Position numbers and translations under genes: made by a program
Shown: one piece after another, positions 7,472-16,552 of the stretch
How positions within the stretch are numbered: the first letter of the stretch is position 1
How the letters are laid out: each line of letters begins with the position of its first letter
Source: an uncultured Planctomycetaceae bacterium
GTDB lineage: Bacteria; Planctomycetota; Planctomycetia; Pirellulales; Pirellulaceae
Assembly (NCBI GenBank): GCA_903863885.1
Contig: CAIPEB010000449.1
Location: 1 to 64,000 of the forward strand
DNA length: 64,000 nucleotides
Direction of reading: 5' to 3'
The notes under the pieces: generated by a model
The model's database searches: none
Told to the model about the DNA's origin: nothing
The model's input: the letters and a program-made list of their open reading frames with translations, nothing else

Positions 7472-9291
7472 ATCTCGCAGGACGATCGACAACCTTTTTG
7501 ATCGCCGCCCGGTCCGCCGCAACTCTCGTCGCGATGATCGCGGGGATGCTGTCGGGCTGCAGTCGCGACGCGTCTCATGACAAGAAGACGGAAGAGAATC
7601 CCCTGGCAATTGAGCAGCGCCCCGTGATGCCCGCGAAGATCGCTCCGCCCGTCGAGACCTCGAAGAACTGCGCAATTCAGTTGCACGACGTCAGCGCTGA
7701 ATCGGGCATTACGTTCACGCACAACGACGGAAGCAGCGGTCGCCGCTACGTCGTCGAGGCGATGTCCACGGGCATGGCGACGCTGGACTACGACGGCGAT
7801 GGACTCGTCGACATTTACTTCCCCAACGGCGCGCCGCTTCCGGGGGCTTCGACCGACAACCCTCCGCGGCATGCGCTGTACCGCAATCTCGGGGGCTGGA
7901 AGTTCGAGGACGTTACCGAGAAGGCCGGCATCGTCTGCACGGGATACGGCATGGGTGTTACTGCCGCGGATTTCGACGCTGACGGCGATCAGGACATCTA
8001 CCTGAGCAACTACGGGCCGAACTTCCTGTTTCGCAACAACGGGGATGGGACCTTCACGGATGTGACTCGCGAGATGGGAGTGGGCCGCGATGCCAACGCC
8101 ACGACGATCGGTGCCGGGGTTGCGTTCGTCGATATCGAGGCGGACGGCCTCCTTGATCTCTACGTGGGCAACTACATCGCGCTGGATTGCGCCAAGCACA
8201 CCCTGCACACCGACAAGGGGTTTCCTGCCTATCCGTCGCCTCGCGAATACGACCCGATTCCCGACACGGTCTATCGCAACAACGGAGAACGATTCACCGA
8301 CGAGAGCGTTTCTTCGGGCGTGGCATCCTATGCGGGCCGCAGCATGGGACTTACCTGCGCCGATATCGAAAACGACGGCGACGAGGACATCTTCATCTGC
8401 AATGACGTGATGGAGAACTTTCTGCTCGTCAATGACGGCAAAGGCCATTTTGAGGAGATGGCCATGATCGCGGGGACCGCATTGGGCAGGCAGGCCGACA
8501 TGGTTGCCAACATGGCCGTCGATGCTGCGGACTTTGACCGCGACGGTCTGCTTGACTTCTACACGACGAACTACCAGGGCCAACTGCCGATGCTGTTTCG
8601 CAACCTGGGCGAGGGCATGTTCACCGACGTGGCGTCCGAGACCGGTGCTGACGCCGACCTTTACGGCTACGTCAAATGGGGATGCGGTTGGGTCGATTTC
8701 GACAACGACGGACGCCGCGATCTGTTCGTGCTCAACGGCCACACGGAGGACAACATCGAGGAGCGGGACCGCGGCGCCTGCTGGCGCTGCCCGAACGTGC
8801 TCCTCCGACAGACGGAGGCCGGCAAATTCGTCAACATTTCCGATTCGGCCGGCGACGGGCTGAAACCTGTTGAAGCCAGCCGGGCTGCCTGTTTTGAGGA
8901 TCTGGATAATGACGGCGACGCGGATGCAGTCATCCTGAATTCCCGCACGAAGCCGAACATTCTGCGAAACATGCTGCACGAATCGGGCTGCAAGCACCAT
9001 TGGCTGAACGTACGCCTATACGGCACTACGGCCAATCGCGACGGCATCGGCTCGCACGTTACGGTCGTGGCCGATGGCCTGACACAGATGGACGAGGTGC
9101 ACTCGGGACGCGGCTATCAGAGCCACTGGGGAACCAGCCTCCACTTCGGGCTTGGCCAGCACGGCCGTGTGAAGCAGATTGAAGTCCGCTGGCTCGGGGG
9201 GCAGACCGAAGTGTTCGACAACATCGCCTGCGACCGGACTGCGACCCTGATTCAAGGAACGGGCCGCTCAGCGGCGCCGTCGAAGCCATAA
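7468..9291 (+). CDS. second FG-GAP/VCBS + ASPIC/UnbV lipoprotein (tandem paralogue)
   Basis: A 607-residue protein. The ATG at 7468 overlaps the upstream stop (ATGA), with GGAAG as ribosome site. The signal peptide ends in a lipobox-like MLSGCS. Calcium-loop repeats (DYDGDGLVD, DFDADGDQD, DIENDGDED, DFDRDGLLD, DFDNDGRRD, DLDNDGDAD) lead to an ASPIC/UnbV tail with DGIGSHVTVVADG and EVRWLGGQTE. It shares domain order with the preceding gene but differs clearly in sequence, so the duplication is old or the two were paired by selection. Its last 24 bp overlap the 3' end of the convergent YfhO-like gene. Confidence 0.88.
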   Translation: MNLAGRSTTFLIAARSAATLVAMIAGMLSGCSRDASHDKKTEENPLAIEQRPVMPAKIAPPVETSKNCAIQLHDVSAESGITFTHNDGSSGRRYVVEAMSTGMATLDYDGDGLVDIYFPNGAPLPGASTDNPPRHALYRNLGGWKFEDVTEKAGIVCTGYGMGVTAADFDADGDQDIYLSNYGPNFLFRNNGDGTFTDVTREMGVGRDANATTIGAGVAFVDIEADGLLDLYVGNYIALDCAKHTLHTDKGFPAYPSPREYDPIPDTVYRNNGERFTDESVSSGVASYAGRSMGLTCADIENDGDEDIFICNDVMENFLLVNDGKGHFEEMAMIAGTALGRQADMVANMAVDAADFDRDGLLDFYTTNYQGQLPMLFRNLGEGMFTDVASETGADADLYGYVKWGCGWVDFDNDGRRDLFVLNGHTEDNIEERDRGACWRCPNVLLRQTEAGKFVNISDSAGDGLKPVEASRAACFEDLDNDGDADAVILNSRTKPNILRNMLHESGCKHHWLNVRLYGTTANRDGIGSHVTVVADGLTQMDEVHSGRGYQSHWGTSLHFGLGQHGRVKQIEVRWLGGQTEVFDNIACDRTATLIQGTGRSAAPSKP

Positions 9292-11976
9292 GGTCACAAG
9301 ACCTCGCTCGCGATGCAGCAGTCCGATGCCGACGCACAGGCTTATTGCGCTCGCGATGCTCACGAATGCCCCCATCGCGATGCTCCTGGGGCGGTAGCTC
9401 CAGACGATCCGGTGCTTGCCGGCCGGCAGCTGAACGCCGCGCATCAGGCGATTGGTTCGCAGAACGGTAAGGCGGCCGCGGGAGGAGAGCGGACCGCTCA
9501 CTGCCTCGGCGACCCAACCCGGATCGAAGTGATCGTTCCAGACGAGCAACCCGGCAACTTTCAGCTCGGCCTCGATCTCGACTTGCGTCGGAGTCCATCG
9601 GGCGATGCGGCAGGCGTCTCGTTCGCCCTTGCCGCGAAAGGACTCGAGCGGCCGCGCGGTTTCAACAATCGCCGTCTTCGCGAAATCCCGCGAGACGCCC
9701 TCGGGAAACAGCACTTCGCGCGTGCGCCGTTCGACTGCCAGCGGATCCCGTGTGCCCAGCGGCGGCATTCTCAACACGTCGTGCACAATCCAGCAGCGCG
9801 GGAACGCATCCGGATTCTCCCGCACTTCGATCGGCTCGCCCTGCAGCGAAGTGATCTGCGCCGAGTCGGAATCCGCCGCCGGCCGTCGTGGCGTCTTCGA
9901 GCGAGTCGGACCGACGAGGTACCGCACCGACAGGGCATCCAGCAGCGAGGACAATGCGTGGCTGTCCTGCCCGCTGCGCTCGCGCATTACCTTGAGCAGG
10001 GCCAGCATGTCCTGCGACACCAGCGTATTGAACGACTCCACAATCGCGACTCCCGCCGGCATTTGATGTCGTGGCGCGAGCGTGGCCTCTTCCCAGGCGA
10101 GGATCTCGCTTAATCGATCGTCCGACGACCGGATGTTCCACTGGTGGGGAAACCACTGCCATCGCGAAACTCGCAGGATGCGCGGCGGCGGTTCCTCGCT
10201 GCTGACGCCCGTGATGTCCGATGCAACCGAGAACGGTGAGCCATGTGATTCTGATGGCTGGGTCGTCACCATCCAGCTGTTGGCGATCGACAGATCGAGG
10301 GCCGCGAGCACAACGCCGATGGCAGCGACCCCGCGAAACGGCCGACTTCCGAGCAGGGCGATCCAGGCGATTGCGGCCAGTCCTATGAGCGTGGCATGCA
10401 GCAATCCGCCCTCCAGATCGCGAAGGGCGCCGTTGGTGTCCAGCGGCCCGAAGATCTTGTTTGCCGGTGCGAGGTGTAATCCGTCCTGCCACATCGGCTG
10501 AGAAAGGAATGCGATCGCGACCGCGGCAAGGCTGATCGCGGTGATGGCCGTCAGCACTCGCAGGGCTGCACGCCGGTGGCCTTGCGCGACGCGGTCGAAT
10601 CCCCGCGCGGAGAGCAGACTCAATCCGAGCGATGCGATCACAAGCCATTTTGCCGGATAGCGGAAGAACGCGTAGCCTGGAAGAAAAGTCACCATCAGCC
10701 AGTAGGGGCCGCCCACGGGCTGGCCCAGCATGGCCGTGTCGGCCGGAGCACCGAGCCAACTTACCCGCACCTGATGCACAAGCCAGCCGATTCCGAACCA
10801 GCCCAGGCTGCTCGCAATCGCCAGCAGCACGCACCAGGAAATCCAGCGCACACGGCGCGGGCCGTGCCGCCATCGCAGGGCGGAGATCGCCAGGCCGATA
10901 GGCAGCAGACCGAGATAGAGGGATGGCGTCCAGGCACGCCCTTCGCTCGGGATCATCGAGATCCAGCGGCGATTGGTCGGGAAACTCCGGCCCGAGAAGT
11001 TGGGCCAGAACCACTCGGCCCATCGCCAGGGACCCACGCTGAACTCGTAGATGTGCGCGTAGTGCGTGCCCGCTTTCGGCGTATTGAGGATGCCCGACCA
11101 GAGCCCTTCCCGCGGCAATTCCTGGCGGCGACCCAGCCACACTTCACCCACGCAGGCAGCCGCTTCCCACACGTTGCGCGGGGTGTGCCATGCGGCCCGC
11201 TCGCTCCTGGCCGCTGACTGCGCGGCGGGCATGATCTGTACTGCGGCCAGTGCGTAACCGACCACGGCGCTGGTCGCCAGCAGCGACAGGCGGCTGCCGA
11301 GAACCCGCTGCAGGATTCGCGACGGCATCGACGTGTCGCCTACGGTGTGCGGACGATGCCGCCGGCGAAGCCACGCGAGCAGAACGCACAGCAGCATCAC
11401 GTGGTAGGCCAGTTGCGGATCGCCTCCCAGGACCATCATCGCCAGGATTGCCCCCAGTGCGCATGCCCATCGGTAGCTGAGCCGCGTGTAGGTGCGTTCG
11501 GCTGCGCCCATCGCCAGCGGCAACCAGGCTGAGCCGACCAGGAAGATCGGGTTCGAGTACTGAAACAGGACACTGCCGCCCAGCACATAGGAGACCGCAC
11601 AGAGCCCCGCCGCATTGCACGATGCGCCGAGGCGGCGGGCCAGCCACCAGGCGGCCGCGGCGGCGCCCAGCACGTGCAACACGATGTACAGCGCAAATCG
11701 CTGGGGAAAACTCAGCGGCAAGGCGAACACCAGCTTGGCCGGATACAGCACGCTCGACGACCCATCGGCCAGCAGCGGCAGGCCCAGGTTGTCGTGCGCG
11801 CTCCACAACGGCATCCGCCCCGATTCCCATTCTTCGCATTCCCACGCAAACAGCGGGTAATAGAAACTGGCCGTATCGCGGCAGTTGAAACGGTCGCCCC
11901 GCACCACCGCCCCGCCGAAAATCCACAGTATCGGCAGCAGCACGATCAGGGCAGCCAACGCTCGACTTCGTGTCAA
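9268..11976 (-). CDS. YfhO-like polytopic membrane protein, translationally coupled to hpnE
   Basis: A 902-residue protein with a dozen or more hydrophobic segments and a final one near the C-terminus (about residues 870-892). An early luminal-type loop with DTASFYYPLFAWECE and the overall plan resemble bacterial YfhO/GT-C-like proteins, which are large membrane proteins linked to glycosylation of envelope polymers. I take the TTG at 11976 as the start: it overlaps the hpnE stop (TTGA), has GGAGG upstream, and directly precedes the first membrane helix. Reading further upstream would only translate hpnE out of frame. Being last in the hpnCDE operon suggests a link to hopanoid or membrane-lipid modification; this is inference. 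Confidence 0.75.
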   Translation of the reverse strand: MTRSRALAALIVLLPILWIFGGAVVRGDRFNCRDTASFYYPLFAWECEEWESGRMPLWSAHDNLGLPLLADGSSSVLYPAKLVFALPLSFPQRFALYIVLHVLGAAAAAWWLARRLGASCNAAGLCAVSYVLGGSVLFQYSNPIFLVGSAWLPLAMGAAERTYTRLSYRWACALGAILAMMVLGGDPQLAYHVMLLCVLLAWLRRRHRPHTVGDTSMPSRILQRVLGSRLSLLATSAVVGYALAAVQIMPAAQSAARSERAAWHTPRNVWEAAACVGEVWLGRRQELPREGLWSGILNTPKAGTHYAHIYEFSVGPWRWAEWFWPNFSGRSFPTNRRWISMIPSEGRAWTPSLYLGLLPIGLAISALRWRHGPRRVRWISWCVLLAIASSLGWFGIGWLVHQVRVSWLGAPADTAMLGQPVGGPYWLMVTFLPGYAFFRYPAKWLVIASLGLSLLSARGFDRVAQGHRRAALRVLTAITAISLAAVAIAFLSQPMWQDGLHLAPANKIFGPLDTNGALRDLEGGLLHATLIGLAAIAWIALLGSRPFRGVAAIGVVLAALDLSIANSWMVTTQPSESHGSPFSVASDITGVSSEEPPPRILRVSRWQWFPHQWNIRSSDDRLSEILAWEEATLAPRHQMPAGVAIVESFNTLVSQDMLALLKVMRERSGQDSHALSSLLDALSVRYLVGPTRSKTPRRPAADSDSAQITSLQGEPIEVRENPDAFPRCWIVHDVLRMPPLGTRDPLAVERRTREVLFPEGVSRDFAKTAIVETARPLESFRGKGERDACRIARWTPTQVEIEAELKVAGLLVWNDHFDPGWVAEAVSGPLSSRGRLTVLRTNRLMRGVQLPAGKHRIVWSYRPRSIAMGAFVSIASAISLCVGIGLLHRERGLVTLWLRRRR

Positions 11977-13373
11977 CTCAGCATCCTCCGGGTCAGCCAG
12001 GTGCGGGGCTCGGGCTGAACGAAACTCGCCGGACTTCCCAGCGAGTCCAGCACCCGCTCGGCGGCGAGATACCCGCTCCGCACCGCACCTTCCATCGTCG
12101 ATGGCCAGCCGGTCCGCGTCCAGTCGCCGGCCAGGAACAGGTTCGAGATCGCGGTCGCCTGAGTCGGCCTCAACTCGGCAACCTCGGGACGCGGCGAGAG
12201 TACTGCGTCCTGTTGTGTAATCAGCCGCCATTGCAGCAGTTGAGCGCCGCGCGACTCGGGCCACGTGCCGCGGATGTCTCGCAGCACTTCCTCGAGAACC
12301 TCCTCGCGGCTTCTCGCTGCCAGATTTCGCGAGGCGCTGATGACCACCTGGCAGTGTTCGCGCGCAAGTGTCGGTCCGCTTGCCGGGGGCGGCCGCCGAA
12401 AAACCCATTGGCTCAGCCGGTCAATCAGCACGGCGTGCTCCACAGGAATCGCGGGGCGGTCGAACCACAGGTGCATCGAGGAAATCGGTGCCGACGGCAG
12501 GTCCCGCAAGGCGGCGCCGTTCGGAACGGCGGCCAGTTGTTCAATCGAAAGCAAATCCGCCAACCGGCGCCACGGGACAGCCACAATGACCGCATCGCAA
12601 TCGATCGTCCGCCCGCCATCCAGTTCAATCCCGGTGCTATGCGGGGTGTCGCAGTACACTCGCCGGACGTGCGCTTCGGTCTGAATCGCCACGCCCTGTT
12701 CGCTCAAACGGTGCGCGATCTGGTCGTAAAGTTCTTGCAGGGGTACGGTCGGGATTTCGAGAACGTGACCGCTTGGCTCGGCCATGAATCCATCGACAAA
12801 CACCTTGCGAGCGGCGGCAAAGGAACTGTGCTCGATCGTTTCCGAAAGCGCGCTGACCAGCACGACTCCCCAGAATCTGCGGATGACGTTTTCGGATTGC
12901 CCGTGCGCAGCCAGCCACTGGCCGATCGTGGTGTCCGGCGGAGGACCGGACTCGGACAGGGCGAGGCGTTTCAGCGCCGACATGACCATCAGCCGCTCGC
13001 GCGGCGTCAGGAACTTCATGCTCCACAGGGCCGGCGCCAGATGCAGCGGAGCGGGAAGGTGCGAGGCCCGCAGCGTGCTGGTTCGACCATCCGGCCCGAT
13101 GAAGCGCACGGTCGGGTGCCGGCGGAACCGATGGTCGGTTCCCGTTCGCCGGCAGAAGTCGGCATAATTCACACAGCATCCCATGCTGACGTGCTGGCAG
13201 TGGTCCACCCATTGCTCGGCCGTCGTGTCCCAGAACGATCCGGCGCGGCCGCCCAGTTGCCGGCGCCTCTCGAAGACCCGTGCCTTGACGCCCGCGCTGC
13301 TTAGCGCTGCCGCTGCGGCAAGGCCTGCCAGTCCGCCGCCGACTATCGTGACTTGAGGTTGGGATGCCCGCAT
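11973..13373 (-). CDS. hpnE: hydroxysqualene dehydroxylase HpnE
   Basis: A 466-residue FAD-dependent amine-oxidase/phytoene-desaturase-family protein. The N-terminus VTIVGGGLAGLAAAAAL is the dinucleotide-binding fold, followed by RRRQLGGRAGSF, and the C-terminus has FLAGDWTRTGWPSTMEGAV, the FAD-contact motif of the family. In the HpnCDE route it reduces hydroxysqualene to squalene. The start 8 bp after hpnD and the hpnC-hpnD-hpnE order support the assignment over a carotenoid desaturase. The stop is shared in a TTGA overlap with the membrane-protein gene that follows. Confidence 0.93.
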   Translation of the reverse strand: MRASQPQVTIVGGGLAGLAAAAALSSAGVKARVFERRRQLGGRAGSFWDTTAEQWVDHCQHVSMGCCVNYADFCRRTGTDHRFRRHPTVRFIGPDGRTSTLRASHLPAPLHLAPALWSMKFLTPRERLMVMSALKRLALSESGPPPDTTIGQWLAAHGQSENVIRRFWGVVLVSALSETIEHSSFAAARKVFVDGFMAEPSGHVLEIPTVPLQELYDQIAHRLSEQGVAIQTEAHVRRVYCDTPHSTGIELDGGRTIDCDAVIVAVPWRRLADLLSIEQLAAVPNGAALRDLPSAPISSMHLWFDRPAIPVEHAVLIDRLSQWVFRRPPPASGPTLAREHCQVVISASRNLAARSREEVLEEVLRDIRGTWPESRGAQLLQWRLITQQDAVLSPRPEVAELRPTQATAISNLFLAGDWTRTGWPSTMEGAVRSGYLAAERVLDSLGSPASFVQPEPRTWLTRRMLS

Positions 13374-13381
13374 CGACCGTC

Positions 13382-14281
13382 TCAATCTCCAGCGACGCCG
13401 CAGCGGTTCGTGGCGGCCGATGCGTCGGCGGGCAATCGTGTGAACATGGAATGCAGCAGCACCGTCAACTTGCGATGCCACGGCAGTCGGACGCGGCCTA
13501 GAAACACTCGGTCCGGATGTCGCTTGATTTCCGCCAGGATCGCACGATATCGGGCAATGATCAGCGAACAGGTCCGTTGGCCATCGTCCTGAAGATAACC
13601 GAGAATTGGCTGCGACGCGGCAAACAGCTGTTCGACGCGCTCGATCTCGAATCGCATCAGCTCGCGGAAAGCCCGGTTGTCCCGGCCTTCGGACAATTCG
13701 CGGAAGCTGTAGCCGAAGCGGCGCAGGTCCTCCAGCGGAAGGTACAGCCGATCCCGGCGGGCGTCTTCGCGGAGGTCCCGCAGGATATTCGTCAATTGCA
13801 TAGCGACTCCGCACGGACGTGCCAATTCCAGCGCGGCGGGATCCCGGTAGCCCCAGATGGCCAGACAGGCCAGACCGACGGCCGACGCGACGCGGTGGCA
13901 ATAGACCTGCAACTGTTCGAACGTCTCGTAACGGCAAGGTTCGAGATCCATGGCCACGCCGCTGACGATGTCGCGCAGGTCCGTCGGGCTGAGATTGTAT
14001 TGCTCGACGACATGCCGCAAGGCCGGCCACAGCGTTGCGTTTTCCTCTCCCTGCAATGCCCGTTCGAATTCGGCTTGCCAGTCCCGCAACGCCTCTCGCT
14101 TGGCAGAGATTTCCCGGTCGCAGTCCCCCAGATCGTCTGTCAGACGCGAGAAAGCGTAGAGCACGCACATCGCGCGGCGTTTTGCCCGCGGCAGGAACCA
14201 GAAGCTGCCGTAGAAGCTGGAGGCCGAGCGGCGAGCCAACGTCTCGCAGTATCGGTAGCTTGTCTCCAGTTCAACGTTCAT
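13382..14281 (-). CDS. hpnD: presqualene diphosphate synthase HpnD
   Basis: A 299-residue squalene/phytoene-synthase-family enzyme. Two Asp-rich magnesium-diphosphate motifs are visible: LTDDLGDCD and RDLREDARRDRLYLP. HpnD condenses two farnesyl diphosphates to presqualene diphosphate. I chose the ATG at 14281 because it has GAGGA upstream and begins just inside the hpnC 3' end (11-bp overlap), typical of coupled translation. Function is assigned from its position between hpnC and hpnE. Confidence 0.92.
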   Translation of the reverse strand: MNVELETSYRYCETLARRSASSFYGSFWFLPRAKRRAMCVLYAFSRLTDDLGDCDREISAKREALRDWQAEFERALQGEENATLWPALRHVVEQYNLSPTDLRDIVSGVAMDLEPCRYETFEQLQVYCHRVASAVGLACLAIWGYRDPAALELARPCGVAMQLTNILRDLREDARRDRLYLPLEDLRRFGYSFRELSEGRDNRAFRELMRFEIERVEQLFAASQPILGYLQDDGQRTCSLIIARYRAILAEIKRHPDRVFLGRVRLPWHRKLTVLLHSMFTRLPADASAATNRCGVAGD

Positions 14282-15284
14282 GCGGTCCTCTGTGCGACGC
14301 CCGGCGGGACTGCCATGCCGCAAGCTGCGCTTTGCCCAACGCGGCCAGCGCCAACTGCAGCTTGGCTGTGCGGGAAAGCACGGTCCGCCGCGACCACACA
14401 TCATAGCCCTCGTCGCGGATTCGCTGGAGGATGGCAAGCCCTCCGCGCACGAACAATTCGATCGGCACGCGGATTTCGCTGGAGATTCCCTCGACGAGCG
14501 GCCAGCCGTTTCTCAGGAACCGGTCCGCCCGGTCAACTTCCGTCCGCAAGAGACTGCGGAAGGCGTCGTTGCAGCGGCGTTCGGCGAAATCCTCGTCCGT
14601 GTAACCGCAAGCGGCCCAGGTTTCCCGCGGCAGATAGATCCGGCCTCGCGCCTGATCCCGCGCCACGTCCTGGCAGAAATTGGCCCACTGCAGGCCGGTG
14701 CAGATGGAATCGGAGAACGCCAGGTTCTCGCTCGATGCCTGATCGGTCAGATGCAGATACAGCCTGCCCACGGGATTGGCTGACCCGCTGCAGTAACTCA
14801 TCAGGTCGCCGACCGTTGCGTACCGGGTCTGATGCTGGTCTCGCTCGAACGCGTCGAGAAGGTCGCGAAACGGTTGCTGCGGCAGCTCGTGACGGCTCAG
14901 GGTTTCGGCCAGCGCGACGAAGACGGGATGCCGGGCCTTTCCCCGAAACACATCCTCGAGCTGGCTTCGCCACCAGAACAGGAGTGCCAGGCTTTCGCCG
15001 GGAGAACCGGTTTCATCCGCCAGGTCGTCGCTCCACCGGCAGTAGGCGTACAGGTTGCACACGTCCTGGCGATAACGGCGCGGCAAGAGCCAACTGGCGA
15101 CTGTGAAATTCTCGTAATGGCGCGTTGTCAGGCTGCGGCAATAGGCTTGGGCCTGCTCCGCCGTGGGCGGGGCATGCTCCGCGTCCGGTGGCGTTGCGGT
15201 GCCGGAGTCGACGCCTCCCGACTCGCTTTTCGGGCCGAATCGCCGCAGGTCCTCGCGGAAACCGTGTGATTCGAACATGTTCAT
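14271..15284 (-). CDS. hpnC: hydroxysqualene synthase HpnC
   Basis: A 337-residue squalene/phytoene-synthase-family enzyme, longer at the N-terminus than HpnD by about 45 polar residues. The motifs CRWSDDLADE and CQDVARDQARGRIYLP mark the two diphosphate-binding Asp clusters. HpnC converts presqualene diphosphate to hydroxysqualene. It is the first gene of the hpnCDE operon and divergent from ispH (about 130 bp apart), so isoprenoid precursor supply and squalene synthesis may share a regulatory region. No squalene-hopene cyclase is in the window. Confidence 0.92.
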   Translation of the reverse strand: MNMFESHGFREDLRRFGPKSESGGVDSGTATPPDAEHAPPTAEQAQAYCRSLTTRHYENFTVASWLLPRRYRQDVCNLYAYCRWSDDLADETGSPGESLALLFWWRSQLEDVFRGKARHPVFVALAETLSRHELPQQPFRDLLDAFERDQHQTRYATVGDLMSYCSGSANPVGRLYLHLTDQASSENLAFSDSICTGLQWANFCQDVARDQARGRIYLPRETWAACGYTDEDFAERRCNDAFRSLLRTEVDRADRFLRNGWPLVEGISSEIRVPIELFVRGGLAILQRIRDEGYDVWSRRTVLSRTAKLQLALAALGKAQLAAWQSRRASHRGPHER

Positions 15285-15413
15285 TCCAGCTTACCCCTGC
15301 CGCATCCGGTTGACGCAATCCTACAATAGCGGAGTGCAGCAGTTTCGTCTCCCGCGCGTCGAGTGGCGGGAGGCCGGGCCTTTGGCAATCCACACGGAAC
15401 AAGTACTTCGGCG

Positions 15414-16364
15414 ATGAAGATTATCCTGGCAAGTCCGCGCGGATTCTGCGCGGGAGTAAATATGGCGATCGCCGGGCTGGACCTCGCGTTGCAGACCTTT
15501 GGTCCGCCGGTCTACGTGTATCACGAGATCGTCCACAATCAGCACGTCGTGACTTCGTTCCGGCAGCGTGGAGTGGTCTTCGTCGAGACGCTTCAGGAAG
15601 TCCCCGAAGGCTCGATTCTGTTGTTTTCGGCGCACGGCGTCTCCCCTGAGGTTCGCGAAACGGCGAAGTCGCGCAAGTTGAATGCGATCGACGCCACGTG
15701 CCCGCTGGTCACCAAGGTACATCTTGAGGCCATACGCTTTGCGAAACTGGGGTACACCGTGGTGCTGATCGGTCACCGCGGACACGACGAGGTGATCGGC
15801 ACAATGGGGGAGGCCCCGCAGGCCATGTTGCTCGTGGAGTCGGCCGACGACGTGGATCTGCTTGATCTGCCCGCGGACGCGAAGCTCGCTTATCTGACTC
15901 AGACGACGCTGTCTGTTGACGATGCCAGTCGAATCATCGGCCGATTGCGCGAGCGGTTTCCGCAGATTGTCGGCCCGGCAAAGGAAGATATCTGTTACGC
16001 CACGCAGAATCGGCAGGAGGCGGTGCGCGTGCTCGCAAGGGAAGCCGACATGGTCCTCGTGCTCGGGAGCCAGAACAGCTCGAACAGCCAGCGTTTGAAA
16101 GAGTTGGCGATCGAGCACGGAGTGGCGGCGCGGCTCGTCGACGGCTCGCACTGCATCGATCCAGCCTGGTTTCGCGGTGACGAAACGGTGCTCGTCACCG
16201 CGGGCGCGAGTGCACCGGAGGCGGTGGTGCAGGACTGCATCCGGCTGCTGATGGAGCGGTTCAACGCCACGCTCGACGAACGCTCGCTGCGCACGGAGCA
16301 GGTGTACTTTCCCCTGCCTCGCGAGTTGAGGGACGCGGCCAAGGCCAAGCCGGAACCGCACTGA
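15414..16364 (+). CDS. ispH: 4-hydroxy-3-methylbut-2-enyl diphosphate reductase IspH
   Basis: A 316-residue iron-sulfur enzyme, last step of the MEP isoprenoid pathway, making IPP and DMAPP. The three cluster cysteines are present: C12 in RGFCAGV, C96 in DATCPLVTK, and C194 in EDICYATQNRQ. Substrate-binding histidines lie in YHEIVHNQ and FSAHGVSP. The length is normal for the family. It is divergent from hpnCDE, which uses its products after chain elongation. Its 3' end faces the CBS gene across an inverted pair of palindromes. Confidence 0.97.
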   Translation: MKIILASPRGFCAGVNMAIAGLDLALQTFGPPVYVYHEIVHNQHVVTSFRQRGVVFVETLQEVPEGSILLFSAHGVSPEVRETAKSRKLNAIDATCPLVTKVHLEAIRFAKLGYTVVLIGHRGHDEVIGTMGEAPQAMLLVESADDVDLLDLPADAKLAYLTQTTLSVDDASRIIGRLRERFPQIVGPAKEDICYATQNRQEAVRVLAREADMVLVLGSQNSSNSQRLKELAIEHGVAARLVDGSHCIDPAWFRGDETVLVTAGASAPEAVVQDCIRLLMERFNATLDERSLRTEQVYFPLPRELRDAAKAKPEPH

Positions 16365-16392
16365 CCGTTGCCTCGGCCCGGGCCTTCCGCCG

Positions 16393-16417
16393 GTGTGCCA
16401 CTGGCTCTGCCAGTGTT
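16393..16417 (+). repeat. interspersed palindromic element, copy 1
   Basis: A 25-bp element whose core (16399-16415) is CACTGGC-TCT-GCCAGTG, a perfect 7-bp-arm palindrome with a 3-nt loop. It is an exact inverted copy of 16494-16518, 76 bp away. The pair lies between the convergent 3' ends of ispH and the CBS gene, a typical place for REP/BIME-like elements. Confidence 0.85.
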
Positions 16418-16493
16418 GTAGGGCAACACCCAGGACCAACCCTCCGGAATCAGACGGGTTACAAGTTAAGCTGATGTCCGATGAACGATGCAG

Positions 16494-16518
16494 AACACTG
16501 GCAGAGCCAGTGGCACAC
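16494..16518 (-). repeat. interspersed palindromic element, copy 2 (inverted)
   Basis: Exact reverse complement of copy 1, with core CACTGGC-AGA-GCCAGTG at 16496-16512. Together with copy 1 it could fold into a long hairpin or two separate ones, and might act as a bidirectional terminator or 3'-end stabiliser for the two convergent genes. Confidence 0.85.
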
Positions 16519-16552
16519 GAACGAGTTGGTCAACTTGTTCTTTCGCTCTGCT

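Noticed and set aside
5660-7675. Open frame of 671 codons on the minus strand opposite the UnbV gene
   Set aside because: Mirror of the strongly conserved FG-GAP gene; no ribosome site and no recognisable domain.
11977-12408. A 144-codon N-terminal extension of the YfhO-like membrane protein
   Set aside because: The extension is hpnE read in another frame; the TTG at 11976 with GGAGG upstream is the better start.
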